Shown: positions 26,535-35,784, numbered from the stretch's first letter. The stretch: 64,000 nucleotides of DNA from Ravibacter sp964559125 (GCA_964559125.1 CAZLGW010000023.1:19320-83319), one strand, 5' to 3'. Notes: generated by a model not told the origin, from the letters alone. Numbers and translations are program-made.

Positions 26535-29500
26535 CTAAAACTTCAGGTTGAGATTGAACCCGGTGCTTCTCGTTATCGGCAGGCCGGTTGCTTCCAGACC
26601 GATCATGTTATCGGAAGGAAAGCCGAACTGGTCTGGATGGATGGTAGGCACCCACTTTTTCAGCACCGCTACGTTGTTGGAAACGACGCTCAGCCTGGCC
26701 CCTTTGATAAAAGGGACATTGGCGGGCAGGAACCTGGAGAAATCGTATCCCAGCGTAACCTGGCGAAGCTGCCATAAGCCGGCATTGTAAACAAACTGCT
26801 CAGCAATGTTTTGAGAACGTACCGTTTCGTAGAAGGCCTGCACACCCGACTGCGTCTTATTTACCTCGCCGTTAGGATTGACTCCTTCACCGATGACATA
26901 GCCTACATCTCTTCCTACCAGGGTTTCCTTCATCAGACCGTGCCTCCAGGAATTATGGTTTGTTCCCGAGATCATCTTATGACCCAGTTTGAAATCGATC
27001 AGGAATGATGCCGAGAAGCCCTTGTAATGGAAGCTGTTGGTGATACCTCCGACCCATTTGGGTATGGCGCTGCCAAACCGGATCTGCGTGGGCGTACGAA
27101 GCGGCCGTCCGTTCCCGGCATCGAACACCTGGATGCCCTGGTCGTTGCGAAGGTATCCGAAACCATACAACTGGCCCATGGCCTGGCCTACTTCCTGCCG
27201 CAGCTCGCCGGTAAAGTCGCCTGTGCCGACGGTGATCATACCGTCGCTCACGTCGCTGCCGAGGTCGAGTACCTTGGTTACGTTATAAGAAGCGTTGAAA
27301 TTGAGGTTCCAGTTGAAATTGTTATTCGAAACCGGGTTAAGGTTAACCATGAATTCCACCCCGCGGTTACGGCCTTTCCCGACGTTGATCAACTGGGTCA
27401 GGTACCCTGAAGCATCCGAGGTCTGGGCCTGCAGGATCTGGTCTGACGAGAGTTTGTCATAGTAGGCGAAGTCCATGCCGACGGCATTGTTGAAGAGTTT
27501 CAGTTCCAGGCCGATCTCCTTTTCCGATACCCTCATTGGCCTCAGGTTCGCGTTCGGTACTGTGGTGCCACTGATCGTAGCGAGAGGCTGCAAGGCCCCG
27601 GAAGGACTGGGGAATTGCTGGGCATTGATCGAGTAGAACAGGTTATTGGCATAGGGTTGTACGTCGGTATCGCTACCTACCTCGGCATATGCCACCCTAA
27701 ACTTGCCGAAGCTTATCCACGCAGGTAGCGAGGAGGCAAGCGCCTGTGAGAAGACAAAGCTACCTGTAAAGGAAGGGTAGAGGATGCTCCTGTTGGCGGG
27801 GGAGAGTGTGGAAAACCAGTCGTTTCGCAGCGTGGTGTTCAGGAACAGGTAGTCTTTGAATGACAATTCCAGCGCTCCGTAAAGGGAGTTGACCTGGCGT
27901 TCGGAAACAGAATAGATGGCGTCCCTTAGCCGCCCGTTGCCGATCGTATAAAGGCCGCGGGTGTAAAAGTCCTGCACCAGCACATTGTGCCGGCTCAGCT
28001 TCCGGTACATCTGGTTCCCGCCCAGGGTAAGATTGACGCCCCAATCTCCGAAATTCTGCTGGGCATTGATCAGAAAATCAGTGTTGAGCTCCCGTACCGT
28101 GCGCGAATCCTGGACGTACTGTCCGTTTACGAATCCTGCCGGCGCTGCGGCCTGCCTTGTGCTGCCCGTGGGGAGGTTGTAATCCTGCTCACGGGCATAG
28201 TAGTCCTGGCCGACCCTGGCCTGGAAGTAGAGCCAGTCGGTAAAGTTGTATCGTGCCGACAGGTTCCCGAAGATCCGGTCCCTGTCTATGTTTTCAAATC
28301 TTGTAAGTGCGAAATAGGGATTGGTCCTGTTGGTAAACCGTGACCAGGTGTATTCGTCACCGTTTGCGTCGAAGGCATATTTTTCAAGCAGGTCGAGCGG
28401 CATTGAGTTGGCCATGCTGTATATGATGACCGGGCTGTAGTCCTGCTCCGCGATATTGGGCGGATTTTTCCGGATTTCGTTCGAGTAATTGATGTTTCCG
28501 GATATGACCAGCTTTTTGGCCATAGTCTGTGTAAAGCCTAAATTGACGGTTTTGCGATGAAATTTGGAGCCGGGCAGAATGGTCCTGTTGTCGAGGTTGG
28601 AAAGGGAAAGATTGAAACCGCCGTACTCGCCTCCCGACGAGAGGGAGATGGTATTTGTGAAGGTCTGGCCGTTTTGATAGAACTGCCTGATCTGGTTACG
28701 TTGCGGAGTATACGGTACCTCAACCCCATCGAACAGGATCTGGGTCATGCCCGGTGCGAACTTTTCGCCGAAGCTCCACTGACCGGAAGTCGGATTGGGT
28801 GTGGTCGGGCGTACTCCGTTTTCTCCCTGGCCGTATTCATATTGATAGTCTGTGTAATCCAGGGGTACGTCGACCGTAAAGTTGGTGTTGTATTCTATGC
28901 CGATTCCTGCGCCTTCCCCTCTTGTTTTGGTGGTGATCATGATTACCCCGTCTTTTGCCCTTGATCCGTAAAGGGCAGATGCGGCTGCTCCTTTCAGTAC
29001 GGTCATTGATTCGATATTATCCGGGTTGATGGAGGCCAGGCCGTCGCCGCTGTCGGAAGTGCGGTTGCTGCCCCGGTCGCCGGCATCTCCCTTGGCTCCG
29101 AAATTGGAATTGTCGATCGGGACGCCGTTGATCACGATCAGGGGAGAATTGTTGCCTCCGAAGGAAGACTGCCCCCTGATACGGATCTTGCTCGTGCCGG
29201 CCGGACCAGATCCGAGCGACGTGATGTTCACCCCGGCCATCTTACCCTGCAGCGCATTCATGAAATTGGCGGTCCGGTTGACCGTCATCTCTTCCGTAGG
29301 CACCGAGGCGGTCGCATATCCGAGGCTTTTAGCCGATTTTTTAATACCGAGCGCCGTGACGACCACTTCTTCCAGCGCTTTGTCTTCCGGTAACAGGGAA
29401 ACAGCAATCCTGGCTTCGGGACCAATATTCACCTCCTTCGTCTTGTATCCTACGAAGCTGAAAAGCAGCGTATTTTCGCCGTCGTTCAGCTCCAGCTGGA

Positions 29501-30029
29501 ACCGGCCTTCCGAGTCCGAAATAGTACCCCGCTGCGTTCCTTTGATCAGGATGTTTACACCCGGTAGTGCGACACCTTTTTCGTCTGTGACTTCGCCGGA
29601 GAGCGTTCTTTTCAGCGATTCGCGGGGAACCTGCAGGCGTTCCTGGACAGGTGCGGTCTCTTCTGCTTTTTTGGCAGGACTGAGGATAATGTTACGGCCC
29701 GAGATCTCATAGCTTACGTTGAGCGGAGGCAACAGCTTCTGCAGGGCCTGGTCGAGCGGAGTCCGCTGCACGTTCAGGGAAACCACCTGCCCTGACCTGA
29801 TCACGGTGGAGCTGTAGACAAACCTTACTCCGGTCTGTTTTTCGATCTCCAGCAGGACTTTCTTCACTTCGGCGTTATGGTAGTTTACCGAAAGCTTCCG
29901 GTTCAGGTAGTCCTGAGCGTTGCCGGGAAAAGCATTGGCTATCCCGATCAATAATACCATTGCAAAACACTGCAGGATAGAGAACCTCATGAGGGTAGCC
30001 CACGGTTCTTCCAGTACTTTTCTTTTCAT
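26535..30029 (-). CDS. SusC/RagA TonB-linked transporter with STN domain
   Basis: An about 1164-residue outer-membrane transporter. The N-terminus has a signal segment (MRFSILQCFAMVLLIGIANA) and an STN domain (LSVNYHNAEVKKVLLEIEKQ), the part that signals to FecR. Then come a carboxypeptidase-like domain (LSGEVTDEKGVALPGVNILI), a TonB-box/plug region (VVTALGIKKSAKSLGYA, SKIRIRGQSSFGGNN) and a 22-strand barrel ending GFNLNLKF. The ATG at 30029 is preferred to a GTG at 30083. STN plus the upstream FecR and sigma genes implies ligand-responsive expression. Confidence 0.94.
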   Translation of the reverse strand: MKRKVLEEPWATLMRFSILQCFAMVLLIGIANAFPGNAQDYLNRKLSVNYHNAEVKKVLLEIEKQTGVRFVYSSTVIRSGQVVSLNVQRTPLDQALQKLLPPLNVSYEISGRNIILSPAKKAEETAPVQERLQVPRESLKRTLSGEVTDEKGVALPGVNILIKGTQRGTISDSEGRFQLELNDGENTLLFSFVGYKTKEVNIGPEARIAVSLLPEDKALEEVVVTALGIKKSAKSLGYATASVPTEEMTVNRTANFMNALQGKMAGVNITSLGSGPAGTSKIRIRGQSSFGGNNSPLIVINGVPIDNSNFGAKGDAGDRGSNRTSDSGDGLASINPDNIESMTVLKGAAASALYGSRAKDGVIMITTKTRGEGAGIGIEYNTNFTVDVPLDYTDYQYEYGQGENGVRPTTPNPTSGQWSFGEKFAPGMTQILFDGVEVPYTPQRNQIRQFYQNGQTFTNTISLSSGGEYGGFNLSLSNLDNRTILPGSKFHRKTVNLGFTQTMAKKLVISGNINYSNEIRKNPPNIAEQDYSPVIIYSMANSMPLDLLEKYAFDANGDEYTWSRFTNRTNPYFALTRFENIDRDRIFGNLSARYNFTDWLYFQARVGQDYYAREQDYNLPTGSTRQAAAPAGFVNGQYVQDSRTVRELNTDFLINAQQNFGDWGVNLTLGGNQMYRKLSRHNVLVQDFYTRGLYTIGNGRLRDAIYSVSERQVNSLYGALELSFKDYLFLNTTLRNDWFSTLSPANRSILYPSFTGSFVFSQALASSLPAWISFGKFRVAYAEVGSDTDVQPYANNLFYSINAQQFPSPSGALQPLATISGTTVPNANLRPMRVSEKEIGLELKLFNNAVGMDFAYYDKLSSDQILQAQTSDASGYLTQLINVGKGRNRGVEFMVNLNPVSNNNFNWNLNFNASYNVTKVLDLGSDVSDGMITVGTGDFTGELRQEVGQAMGQLYGFGYLRNDQGIQVFDAGNGRPLRTPTQIRFGSAIPKWVGGITNSFHYKGFSASFLIDFKLGHKMISGTNHNSWRHGLMKETLVGRDVGYVIGEGVNPNGEVNKTQSGVQAFYETVRSQNIAEQFVYNAGLWQLRQVTLGYDFSRFLPANVPFIKGARLSVVSNNVAVLKKWVPTIHPDQFGFPSDNMIGLEATGLPITRSTGFNLNLKF

Positions 30030-30157
30030 AGTAGCTGATTGGGTTTGAAGGTTAACTTTTTTATTGCGTACAATAAACTTCACTCTACGGCTGCCACAGC
30101 CGTACCGGTTCCCCCAGGCATCCGGATTGCCGGGGAATTATTATTTTAGGTACTTTT

Positions 30158-31258
30158 TCAACACCCCTTGCCGACGATCAGGATCTGACCGTCAACTATT
30201 TCATAAGCAGCGCCGATCGATTTACAGAGCATCTCCAGCTTTTGATACAGGTTTTCGTCTGCAAGGGTTGCGGTAATCCTACACTTTTCAAATTGCTCCC
30301 TGTCAAAGAGAATGGATATTCCATAGGCTTTTTCGAGGTCGGACAGTATTTTGCTCAGCTGTGTTTCGTCGTACCTTTTGCTCTCGAAATCGACGCCTTT
30401 CGAAAGCCTCACCGGATCGGAAACAAGCGTTTTCGTAAACTGCCTGATACTCTTTTCGAAAACGGCCGCCTGGTTGGCAGTGATGATAAGACCGCTGTTT
30501 TCTTTTACTGTTCTCCGGGTCCCGCTTTTTCCTTTTTCGAATACCGATACCGTACCCGTACGTACCCGGATGGTAGTCTTCTGGTCTTTTTCAAAGGCTC
30601 TCACCACGAATCTCGTACCCAGTACCTTGGTAATTACCCCTCCCGCGTAGACCATAAAAGGAGTGCTGCCTTTTTGGACCGTGAAATCTGCTTCTCCCGT
30701 CAGGTGGACTGTCCTTGAGCTGTCGGTGAAATGCGAAGGATAGCTCAAAATGCTGTTTGGGCTCAGAAATACCTCCGAATTGTCGCTCAGAAGGATCCTC
30801 AGCGGCTTATCAGTATCATTTCGTGTCTTTACCAGGTTGGAAGTAAGCGATCGGGCAGCCGAAGCCTCCCCGGGCAGCTCTGTTTTTTCGGTCAGGAAAT
30901 AGTTTATCATCAGGAAGGCTGCAATACATGCTGCCATGATTTGGAAAAGCCGGCTCCACGTAAGAAAAGAGCCCGGCTCCTCTTCTGTTTCTATGACATG
31001 AACAGGCTCATCTTCCGACATCCGCTCCAGCAGAGCTTCCGCTTCAGCTCTGACTTCCCTGCTGTCGATGGGAGGATTGCGATGCCCTATAGCGCTGATA
31101 ATTCTCTGCGCCTGTTTCAGCGCTGCTTTTTTTTCGGGGTAGCGCAGAAGGAAGGAGCGCCAGAAAGGCTCTTCCGGACCGCCTTTCCGCTGTACCCAGT
31201 CGCGGAAGCCGTCGTCTTCCAGGAAGTCCTTTAACGTATATGCACTATAATCTTTCAT
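30158..31258 (-). CDS. FecR-family anti-sigma factor
   Basis: A 366-residue single-pass membrane protein. The cytoplasmic N-terminus (about 1-95) would bind the sigma factor, a transmembrane segment (FQIMAACIAAFLMINYF) follows near residue 105, and the periplasmic FecR domain has the typical TVHLTGEADFTV and KVLGTRFVVRAF. The C-terminal DUF4974/STN-like domain ends with EIVDGQILIVGKGC. It should relay the state of the SusC STN domain to the sigma factor encoded just upstream. Confidence 0.93.
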   Translation of the reverse strand: MKDYSAYTLKDFLEDDGFRDWVQRKGGPEEPFWRSFLLRYPEKKAALKQAQRIISAIGHRNPPIDSREVRAEAEALLERMSEDEPVHVIETEEEPGSFLTWSRLFQIMAACIAAFLMINYFLTEKTELPGEASAARSLTSNLVKTRNDTDKPLRILLSDNSEVFLSPNSILSYPSHFTDSSRTVHLTGEADFTVQKGSTPFMVYAGGVITKVLGTRFVVRAFEKDQKTTIRVRTGTVSVFEKGKSGTRRTVKENSGLIITANQAAVFEKSIRQFTKTLVSDPVRLSKGVDFESKRYDETQLSKILSDLEKAYGISILFDREQFEKCRITATLADENLYQKLEMLCKSIGAAYEIVDGQILIVGKGC

Positions 31259-31324
31259 CTCGCTCCCTGGAATTTACCGGTTGAATGATATTGGTTGTTA
31301 ATAATTGATATAATCAGAACAGAC

Positions 31325-31891
31325 CTACGTTATGACATCATAGAATTTGCGCAGGCTGTTAAGTGATTTCTGAAAAAGGTTATAAACCGACTGCCTTGTA
31401 ATCGACATTACCTCTGCGATCTGCTCAAAGCTCAGGCACTGGTAGAATCGCAGGTAGATAAGCTCCTTCTGGCGTCCCGGCAGTTTATTGAGCGCGAGAT
31501 TGAGCCTTTTGATCTGGTAAATCTCAAATTCTTCGTCTATGAGCTTCAGATCCTCGGCAAATTCAAAAGCAAAAGCATATTCTTCGGTCAGGCTTATAAA
31601 ATGCGTGACCTGCTTCCTGGAAAGCTCTTTCAGTATCCTGGTTTTGAGTGTTACAAGCAGATAGGATTTCACGTTTTCAACAACCGCTACCGACTCCCTG
31701 ATTTTCCAAAGTTTCAGGAACACGTCCTGGATACAATCTTTTACCAGCTCTCTTTCATGGTGCAGCGACATTCCCCATTGGTAGAGGTCCGCGTAGTAGC
31801 CCTGCATGATCGTCACGAGTGCGAACATATCGCCGCATTGGTATTCCCGCCATAGAGAACGGGCTTCATCAGAAGATATTCGTGCAGTCAT
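31325..31891 (-). CDS. ECF RNA polymerase sigma factor
   Basis: An about 188-residue sigma-70 family factor of the Bacteroidota FecI-like type. Region 2 includes LVKDCIQDVFLKLWKI. Region 4 has NKLPGRQKELIYLRFYQ and the helix-turn-helix LSFEQIAEVMSITRQSVYNL. It should direct transcription of the SusCD operon once released by FecR. An ATG at 31891 begins just before the first conserved helix (DEARSLWREYQ); a GTG at 31933 would add 14 residues with no family support. Confidence 0.92.
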   Translation of the reverse strand: MTARISSDEARSLWREYQCGDMFALVTIMQGYYADLYQWGMSLHHERELVKDCIQDVFLKLWKIRESVAVVENVKSYLLVTLKTRILKELSRKQVTHFISLTEEYAFAFEFAEDLKLIDEEFEIYQIKRLNLALNKLPGRQKELIYLRFYQCLSFEQIAEVMSITRQSVYNLFQKSLNSLRKFYDVIT

Positions 31892-32063
31892 TCGAGCATC
31901 CTTTACCCATACAATTTCCTGAATGATACGCACAATCGCGAAACCTACCCTCTTTAATTTATATTTTTTTTAAACATTCTTCTATTTGTTGCGTTTAATG
32001 GACTCAGGGTGGCGCATTCCATCAATTTTCCACGTTCGCTTCAGCCTGATCAAACATTAGTCG

Positions 32064-32071
32064 TAATTTTG
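32064..32071 (+). promoter_or_regulatory. candidate -7 box upstream of the DUF502 gene
   Basis: TAATTTTG matches TAnnTTTG exactly, 73 bases before the ATG at 32145, in the 253-base gap between the sigma gene and this divergent gene. The -33 region has only TTCG at a long spacing. Confidence 0.3.
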
Positions 32072-32144
32072 AAGAATGTAACGGCGACGGTACGATAGGG
32101 GGAGTGCGTTATGTAAAACCTTACAAAGGAGAGAGATTTAAAAT

Positions 32145-32765
32145 ATGGCGAGAAAGCTGCTCAACTATTTCGGAAGCGGATTATTATTGGTAGGACCGAT
32201 ATACATTACACTCTGGATCATTATGACAGGGATCCGGAGCCTCGATAATATTCTGCCGGTTTATCTGGATATAGCAGGAAATAATAAGCCGGTGTATTTT
32301 CCGGGGCTTGGCCTGCTGATCATTGTGTCGCTGATCATCCTGCTCGGCTATATCTTTTCGACGGTGGTGCCCCAGTCCTTTTTCCACCTGATTGAGCATC
32401 TGCTGAAGCGGATACCGCTGGTCAACATCATATACACGTCGATCAAGGACCTGATCGGGGCGTTTGTGGGCGACAAGAAAAAATTCAGCCATCCGGTCAT
32501 TGTAACGGTTTATCCTGACTCGGGCATTAAAAAGTTCGGGTTTATCACCCAACATGACCTCAGCCATTTCGATCTCGAGGGGCATATAGCGGTTTACCTG
32601 CCCCATGCTTATGCTTTTTCGGGACAGCTCGTGGTAGTGCCGAGGGAGAATGTAAGGTTGCTGGATGCGTCCAGTACCGATATTATGAAAATGATTGTAT
32701 CCGGCGGGGTTTCGATGAGCGATAAAGCTCCCGACGAAAAGCCGGAAAACGCTAATGAAGAATGA
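32145..32765 (+). CDS. DUF502 family inner-membrane protein
   Basis: A 206-residue membrane protein of DUF502, present in many bacteria and plants but without a settled role in bacteria. Two transmembrane segments are visible (GSGLLLVGPIYITLWIIM and LGLLIIVSLIILLGYIFSTV), followed by the family motif RIPLVNIIYTSIKDLIGAF and a soluble domain with PHAYAFSGQLVVVPRENVR. The stop overlaps the engB start by four bases, so the two are coupled. Confidence 0.87.
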   Translation: MARKLLNYFGSGLLLVGPIYITLWIIMTGIRSLDNILPVYLDIAGNNKPVYFPGLGLLIIVSLIILLGYIFSTVVPQSFFHLIEHLLKRIPLVNIIYTSIKDLIGAFVGDKKKFSHPVIVTVYPDSGIKKFGFITQHDLSHFDLEGHIAVYLPHAYAFSGQLVVVPRENVRLLDASSTDIMKMIVSGGVSMSDKAPDEKPENANEE

Positions 32766-33376
32766 TGATAAAAGAAGCCAGTTTCCTCGGCAGTAATACG
32801 GAATACGAAAAATGTCCTCCGCCGGTACTGCCCGAATATGCCTTTATCGGGAGGTCCAATGTCGGCAAGTCCTCGCTGATCAATATGCTTACCGGGCGGA
32901 GCAGGCTGGCCAAAACTTCTTCCACGCCGGGGAAGACCCAACTGATCAATCATTTTGAAATTGACCGGGAGTGGTACCTGGTCGATCTGCCCGGCTATGG
33001 CTATGCGAAGATCAGCAAGGCCGACCGCGATAAATGGCATAAGATGATTTACGACTACCTGTTTAACAGGCCTAACCTGGTTTGTACATTCGTCCTGGTA
33101 GACAGCCGTCACGATCTTCAGCGGAGCGATCTTGAATTTATGCAGACGCTGGCCGAGCGGAGCATCCCTTTTAACCTGGTCTTTACCAAAACCGATAAAC
33201 TGAAAAAGAGCCAGGCAGAAGGTGCGATCCGGAATTATATCAGCCAGATGCTGGAATTTTGGGAGGAGGTTCCGCGTTATTTTATAACCTCCTCTGAGAG
33301 TGGTCAGGGGCGGGCAGAACTTTTGAAGACTATTCAGGAGTACAATCAATTATTTACAGAAAGCAGGAGGGTTTAG
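32762..33376 (+). CDS. engB: ribosome biogenesis GTP-binding protein EngB/YsxC
   Basis: A 204-residue GTPase needed for 50S subunit assembly. All G motifs are present: G1 GRSNVGKSSLINML (about 30-43), G2 around SSTPGKTQ, G3 DLPGYGYAK, G4 FTKTDKL and G5 TSSESGQG. Length is typical. It may start at 32762 or three bases later (ATGATG). Cotranscribed with the DUF502 gene. Confidence 0.95.
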   Translation: MMIKEASFLGSNTEYEKCPPPVLPEYAFIGRSNVGKSSLINMLTGRSRLAKTSSTPGKTQLINHFEIDREWYLVDLPGYGYAKISKADRDKWHKMIYDYLFNRPNLVCTFVLVDSRHDLQRSDLEFMQTLAERSIPFNLVFTKTDKLKKSQAEGAIRNYISQMLEFWEEVPRYFITSSESGQGRAELLKTIQEYNQLFTESRRV

Positions 33377-33439
33377 GTTGTTTGAAGGATTTACTTTCTT
33401 TTAATTTGCGCCTGAATTTATTCCACGTACTAAAAAAAC

Positions 33440-33928
33440 ATGAGCGAAAGTAAGGAGAACGTACAAGAGAGAGAAAAAGACTTTTTACAGGATATAGCCA
33501 ATATTGCGGGTAAACCGGGTCTGTTTCGTATTTTAAAGCCCGGGAGGTCGGGAGTGATTATAGAGACACTTGACGATAAGCGTGAAAGAAGCATGGCTTC
33601 GGCTTCGGCGAAAGTTTCGATTCTTAAGGATGTTTCTGTTTATGTAGAAGATGAAGAGCAGGAATCAGTACCTCTGGCAGATGTTTTTCTGAAGATCAGG
33701 GAGGTCCTGGGTGCCAGGCTGGCGTTTGATCCTAAGAAAACTTCGGATGTCGACCTGCGGGACAGCTTCGAAAGCGTGTTGCCCAGCTTCCACAGGTCGA
33801 AAGTATATGCCTCAGACATAAAGAAAATTTTCTCCTGGTATACTGTACTTTCCGAACAGCTGCCCGAGTTTTTTGAAAAGCAGCCTTCTGCCGGAGATGC
33901 TCCGGAGAAAGAGGAGGCCGGTGAATAG
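33440..33928 (+). CDS. DUF5606 family protein
   Basis: A 162-residue protein matching DUF5606, a Bacteroidota family of unknown function. The recognisable core is FLQDIANIAGKPGLFRILKP, GVIIETLDDKRERSMASASA and DVFLKIREVLG, and the C-terminus carries SDIKKIFSWYTVLSEQLPEF. Soluble and acidic at the end, so presumably cytoplasmic. It follows engB by 63 bases. Confidence 0.85.
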   Translation: MSESKENVQEREKDFLQDIANIAGKPGLFRILKPGRSGVIIETLDDKRERSMASASAKVSILKDVSVYVEDEEQESVPLADVFLKIREVLGARLAFDPKKTSDVDLRDSFESVLPSFHRSKVYASDIKKIFSWYTVLSEQLPEFFEKQPSAGDAPEKEEAGE

Positions 33929-33946
33929 TTATTTTATAATGTGCTT

Positions 33947-33975
33947 ATTAAAACAATTTGCTGAATTGTTTTAAT
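33947..33975 (+). terminator. terminator-like long AT-rich hairpin
   Basis: A perfect 12-bp stem ATTAAAACAATT / AATTGTTTTAAT with a TGCTG loop lies 18 bases past the DUF5606 gene. The stem itself ends in T/A, but there is no separate T-run, so efficiency is uncertain. Confidence 0.55.
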
Positions 33976-33990
33976 ATTAAATACCACGTT

Positions 33991-34018
33991 TTCTCCGAAA
34001 TATTTAACTTTCGGAGAA
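33991..34018 (+). promoter_or_regulatory. leader hairpin before the KAS III gene
   Basis: TTCTCCGAAA / TTTCGGAGAA (10 bp, 8-base loop) lies 38 bases before the KAS III start and 15 bases after the preceding hairpin. It may be part of a 5' leader or a second terminator; no T-run follows. Confidence 0.4.
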
Positions 34019-34056
34019 ATAAGTTGCTAAGGTTACTTCAGTCAAATTGAGTGACG

Positions 34057-35001
34057 ATGTTCATAAATAAAATAAGCCATTATCTGCCTAATGAAGTAAT
34101 TGGCAATGAGTATTTTACAAAACTGAATAACCTGTCGAGCGATTGGATAATAGCCAGAACCGGGATTCATGAGCGTAGAAGAACATCGGAGGGAGAAAAT
34201 ACTTCAACAATGGCTGTCAATGCTGTTGAGGCGCTTCTGGCTGATGCCCCGTACAGCAAAAACGAAATAGATCTGATAGTGGGTGCCACCTATACACCCT
34301 ATGATACTATTGTGACGCTTGCACATGCGGTTCAGCACCAGCTGCAAATCCCGGATATTCCTGTAGTATCAGTTTCATCCGCCTGTTCTTCCCTTCTCAA
34401 CGCGATAGAGGTAGTTGAAGGATATTTTGCGATGAATAAGGCGAGCAAGGCCCTGGTAGTGGTGTCGGATAATAATTCTGCCTACAATAACGAAACGGAT
34501 ACCGTGTCGGGACATTTGTGGGGCGACGGAGCTTCGGCGATGCTGATCTCGAAAAAGCGCCAGTCGGAGAACGATCTTTTTATCAGGGATCTGAAGACCG
34601 GCGGGGCGGCCACGCACGAGAAAGCTATGGAGGCGGTTGTATTGAGGCCCAATGCCCGGGGCGTAGTCATGCCTCACGGGCGTGATGTCTTTATTCATGC
34701 CTGCACCTATATGCCTAAGGTAAGCCAGGAGGTGCTGCAGCGCTGCGGGCTGAGCATCGAAGACATCAGCTACATTATCCCCCACCAGGCCAACCACCGC
34801 ATCAGCCTGAATATTATCGGTACCATGGGGATTCCCGAGGAAAAGCTGTTATCCAATATCCAGGAGTTAGGGAATACCGGTTGTGCCGGCTGCGCAATAG
34901 CCTTGTCTGAAAACAGGCATCGTTTCAAGAAAGGCGAAAAGCTGATTGTGACCGTCTTTGGCGGCGGTTATTCGTATGGAGCTATGCTGATCGAGGTATA
35001 G
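34057..35001 (+). CDS. 3-oxoacyl-ACP synthase III (KAS III)
   Basis: A 314-residue thiolase-fold condensing enzyme of the FabH type, which joins acyl-CoA and malonyl-ACP. The catalytic triad is visible: Cys in VSVSSACSSLLNA, His in IPHQANHRIS and Asn in LGNTGCAGCAIA, the last departing from the usual NTS motif. N-terminal ITGxxxYLPxxxI-like start KISHYLPNEVIGNEYF. An in-frame GTG six bases upstream is possible, but the ATG at 34057 fits the family start. There is no acyl-carrier-protein or fab cluster nearby, so it may serve a specialised lipid or dialkylresorcinol-like pathway (DarB-like enzymes are related). Function beyond KAS III is unproven. Confidence 0.88.
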   Translation: MFINKISHYLPNEVIGNEYFTKLNNLSSDWIIARTGIHERRRTSEGENTSTMAVNAVEALLADAPYSKNEIDLIVGATYTPYDTIVTLAHAVQHQLQIPDIPVVSVSSACSSLLNAIEVVEGYFAMNKASKALVVVSDNNSAYNNETDTVSGHLWGDGASAMLISKKRQSENDLFIRDLKTGGAATHEKAMEAVVLRPNARGVVMPHGRDVFIHACTYMPKVSQEVLQRCGLSIEDISYIIPHQANHRISLNIIGTMGIPEEKLLSNIQELGNTGCAGCAIALSENRHRFKKGEKLIVTVFGGGYSYGAMLIEV

Positions 35002-35040
35002 CTCATCTTTACAGGCAGCACGGGAAATTGGCAAATCCGG

Positions 35041-35078
35041 GCGACAATACTTATATTGTCGCTGTTTGTTATTTTTTG
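35041..35078 (+). terminator. intrinsic terminator of the KAS III gene
   Basis: A perfect 9-bp stem GCGACAATA / TATTGTCGC with CTTA loop, followed by TGTTTGTTATTTTTT. It ends about 20 bases before the next gene's start. Confidence 0.8.
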
Positions 35079-35097
35079 ATTCTAATCCCGACCGTTT

Positions 35098-35784
35098 TTG
35101 CCTGATCACGCTTCCTTTTCGGACCTTCACCAGGTCGAATTCCTGGGACTCACTATCCTCGAGCCGTCTACTGTCGTTTCGAGCCTGATGATGACCGCGG
35201 TTTGTGCGGTAGGCTGCCGCAGGTCGTTGCCGTACCGTCAACAGCGGATCGCATTCCTGACGACGGGTTTCCTGGTCTTCATGGGGCTGGCTACTGCTAT
35301 AGGTGGCATTCTCGGGCATGGATTTATCTACAAAACGGGTATGGCAGGCAAGCTGCCGGGCTGGCTTTGCGGTATTATCGCGCTGGCATTTTACGAAAGA
35401 GGGGTTATGTACCGGCTTGAAGGACTTGTAGACCGCAGGCTGCTTTCCAGGCTTTTGTGGCTGAACCTGCTGGGCGTGCTGTTTTTTGTGGCTCTGACAG
35501 TATACTACTGCCGGTTCCAGATATCCCAATACCACGCTGTTTACAGCCTGCTGCTGCTTATCGGCTCAATGGAATTCTATATTTATAAAAAGACCCGCAG
35601 CGCCGGAAGCATCTACGTTTTCCTCGCCATAGCCTGCGGTATTTTAGCAGCCCTGACCCACCTGTCGGGAGTAAGCCTGGGCGTCTGGTGCCAGGCCAAT
35701 GATATCAGCCATATCCCTATGGCAGGCAGCATCTGGCTGCTGTATGCTGCCATGGCCCGGAACGGGTTTGAAAAAGCGGCCTGA
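35098..35784 (+). CDS. polytopic membrane protein, unknown family
   Basis: A 228-residue protein with about seven hydrophobic segments (for example RIAFLTTGFLVFMGLATAIG, RLLWLNLLGVLFFVALTVYY). Conserved-looking polar residues sit in or beside the membrane: GGILGHGFIY, YERGVMYRLE and WCQANDISHIPM. The spread of His residues recalls alkaline-ceramidase/PAQR-type hydrolases, but I cannot assign a family with confidence. The only start that keeps the first segment is TTG at 35098, as stops lie just upstream. It directly follows a terminator, so it may have its own weak promoter. Confidence 0.6.
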   Translation: MPDHASFSDLHQVEFLGLTILEPSTVVSSLMMTAVCAVGCRRSLPYRQQRIAFLTTGFLVFMGLATAIGGILGHGFIYKTGMAGKLPGWLCGIIALAFYERGVMYRLEGLVDRRLLSRLLWLNLLGVLFFVALTVYYCRFQISQYHAVYSLLLLIGSMEFYIYKKTRSAGSIYVFLAIACGILAALTHLSGVSLGVWCQANDISHIPMAGSIWLLYAAMARNGFEKAA

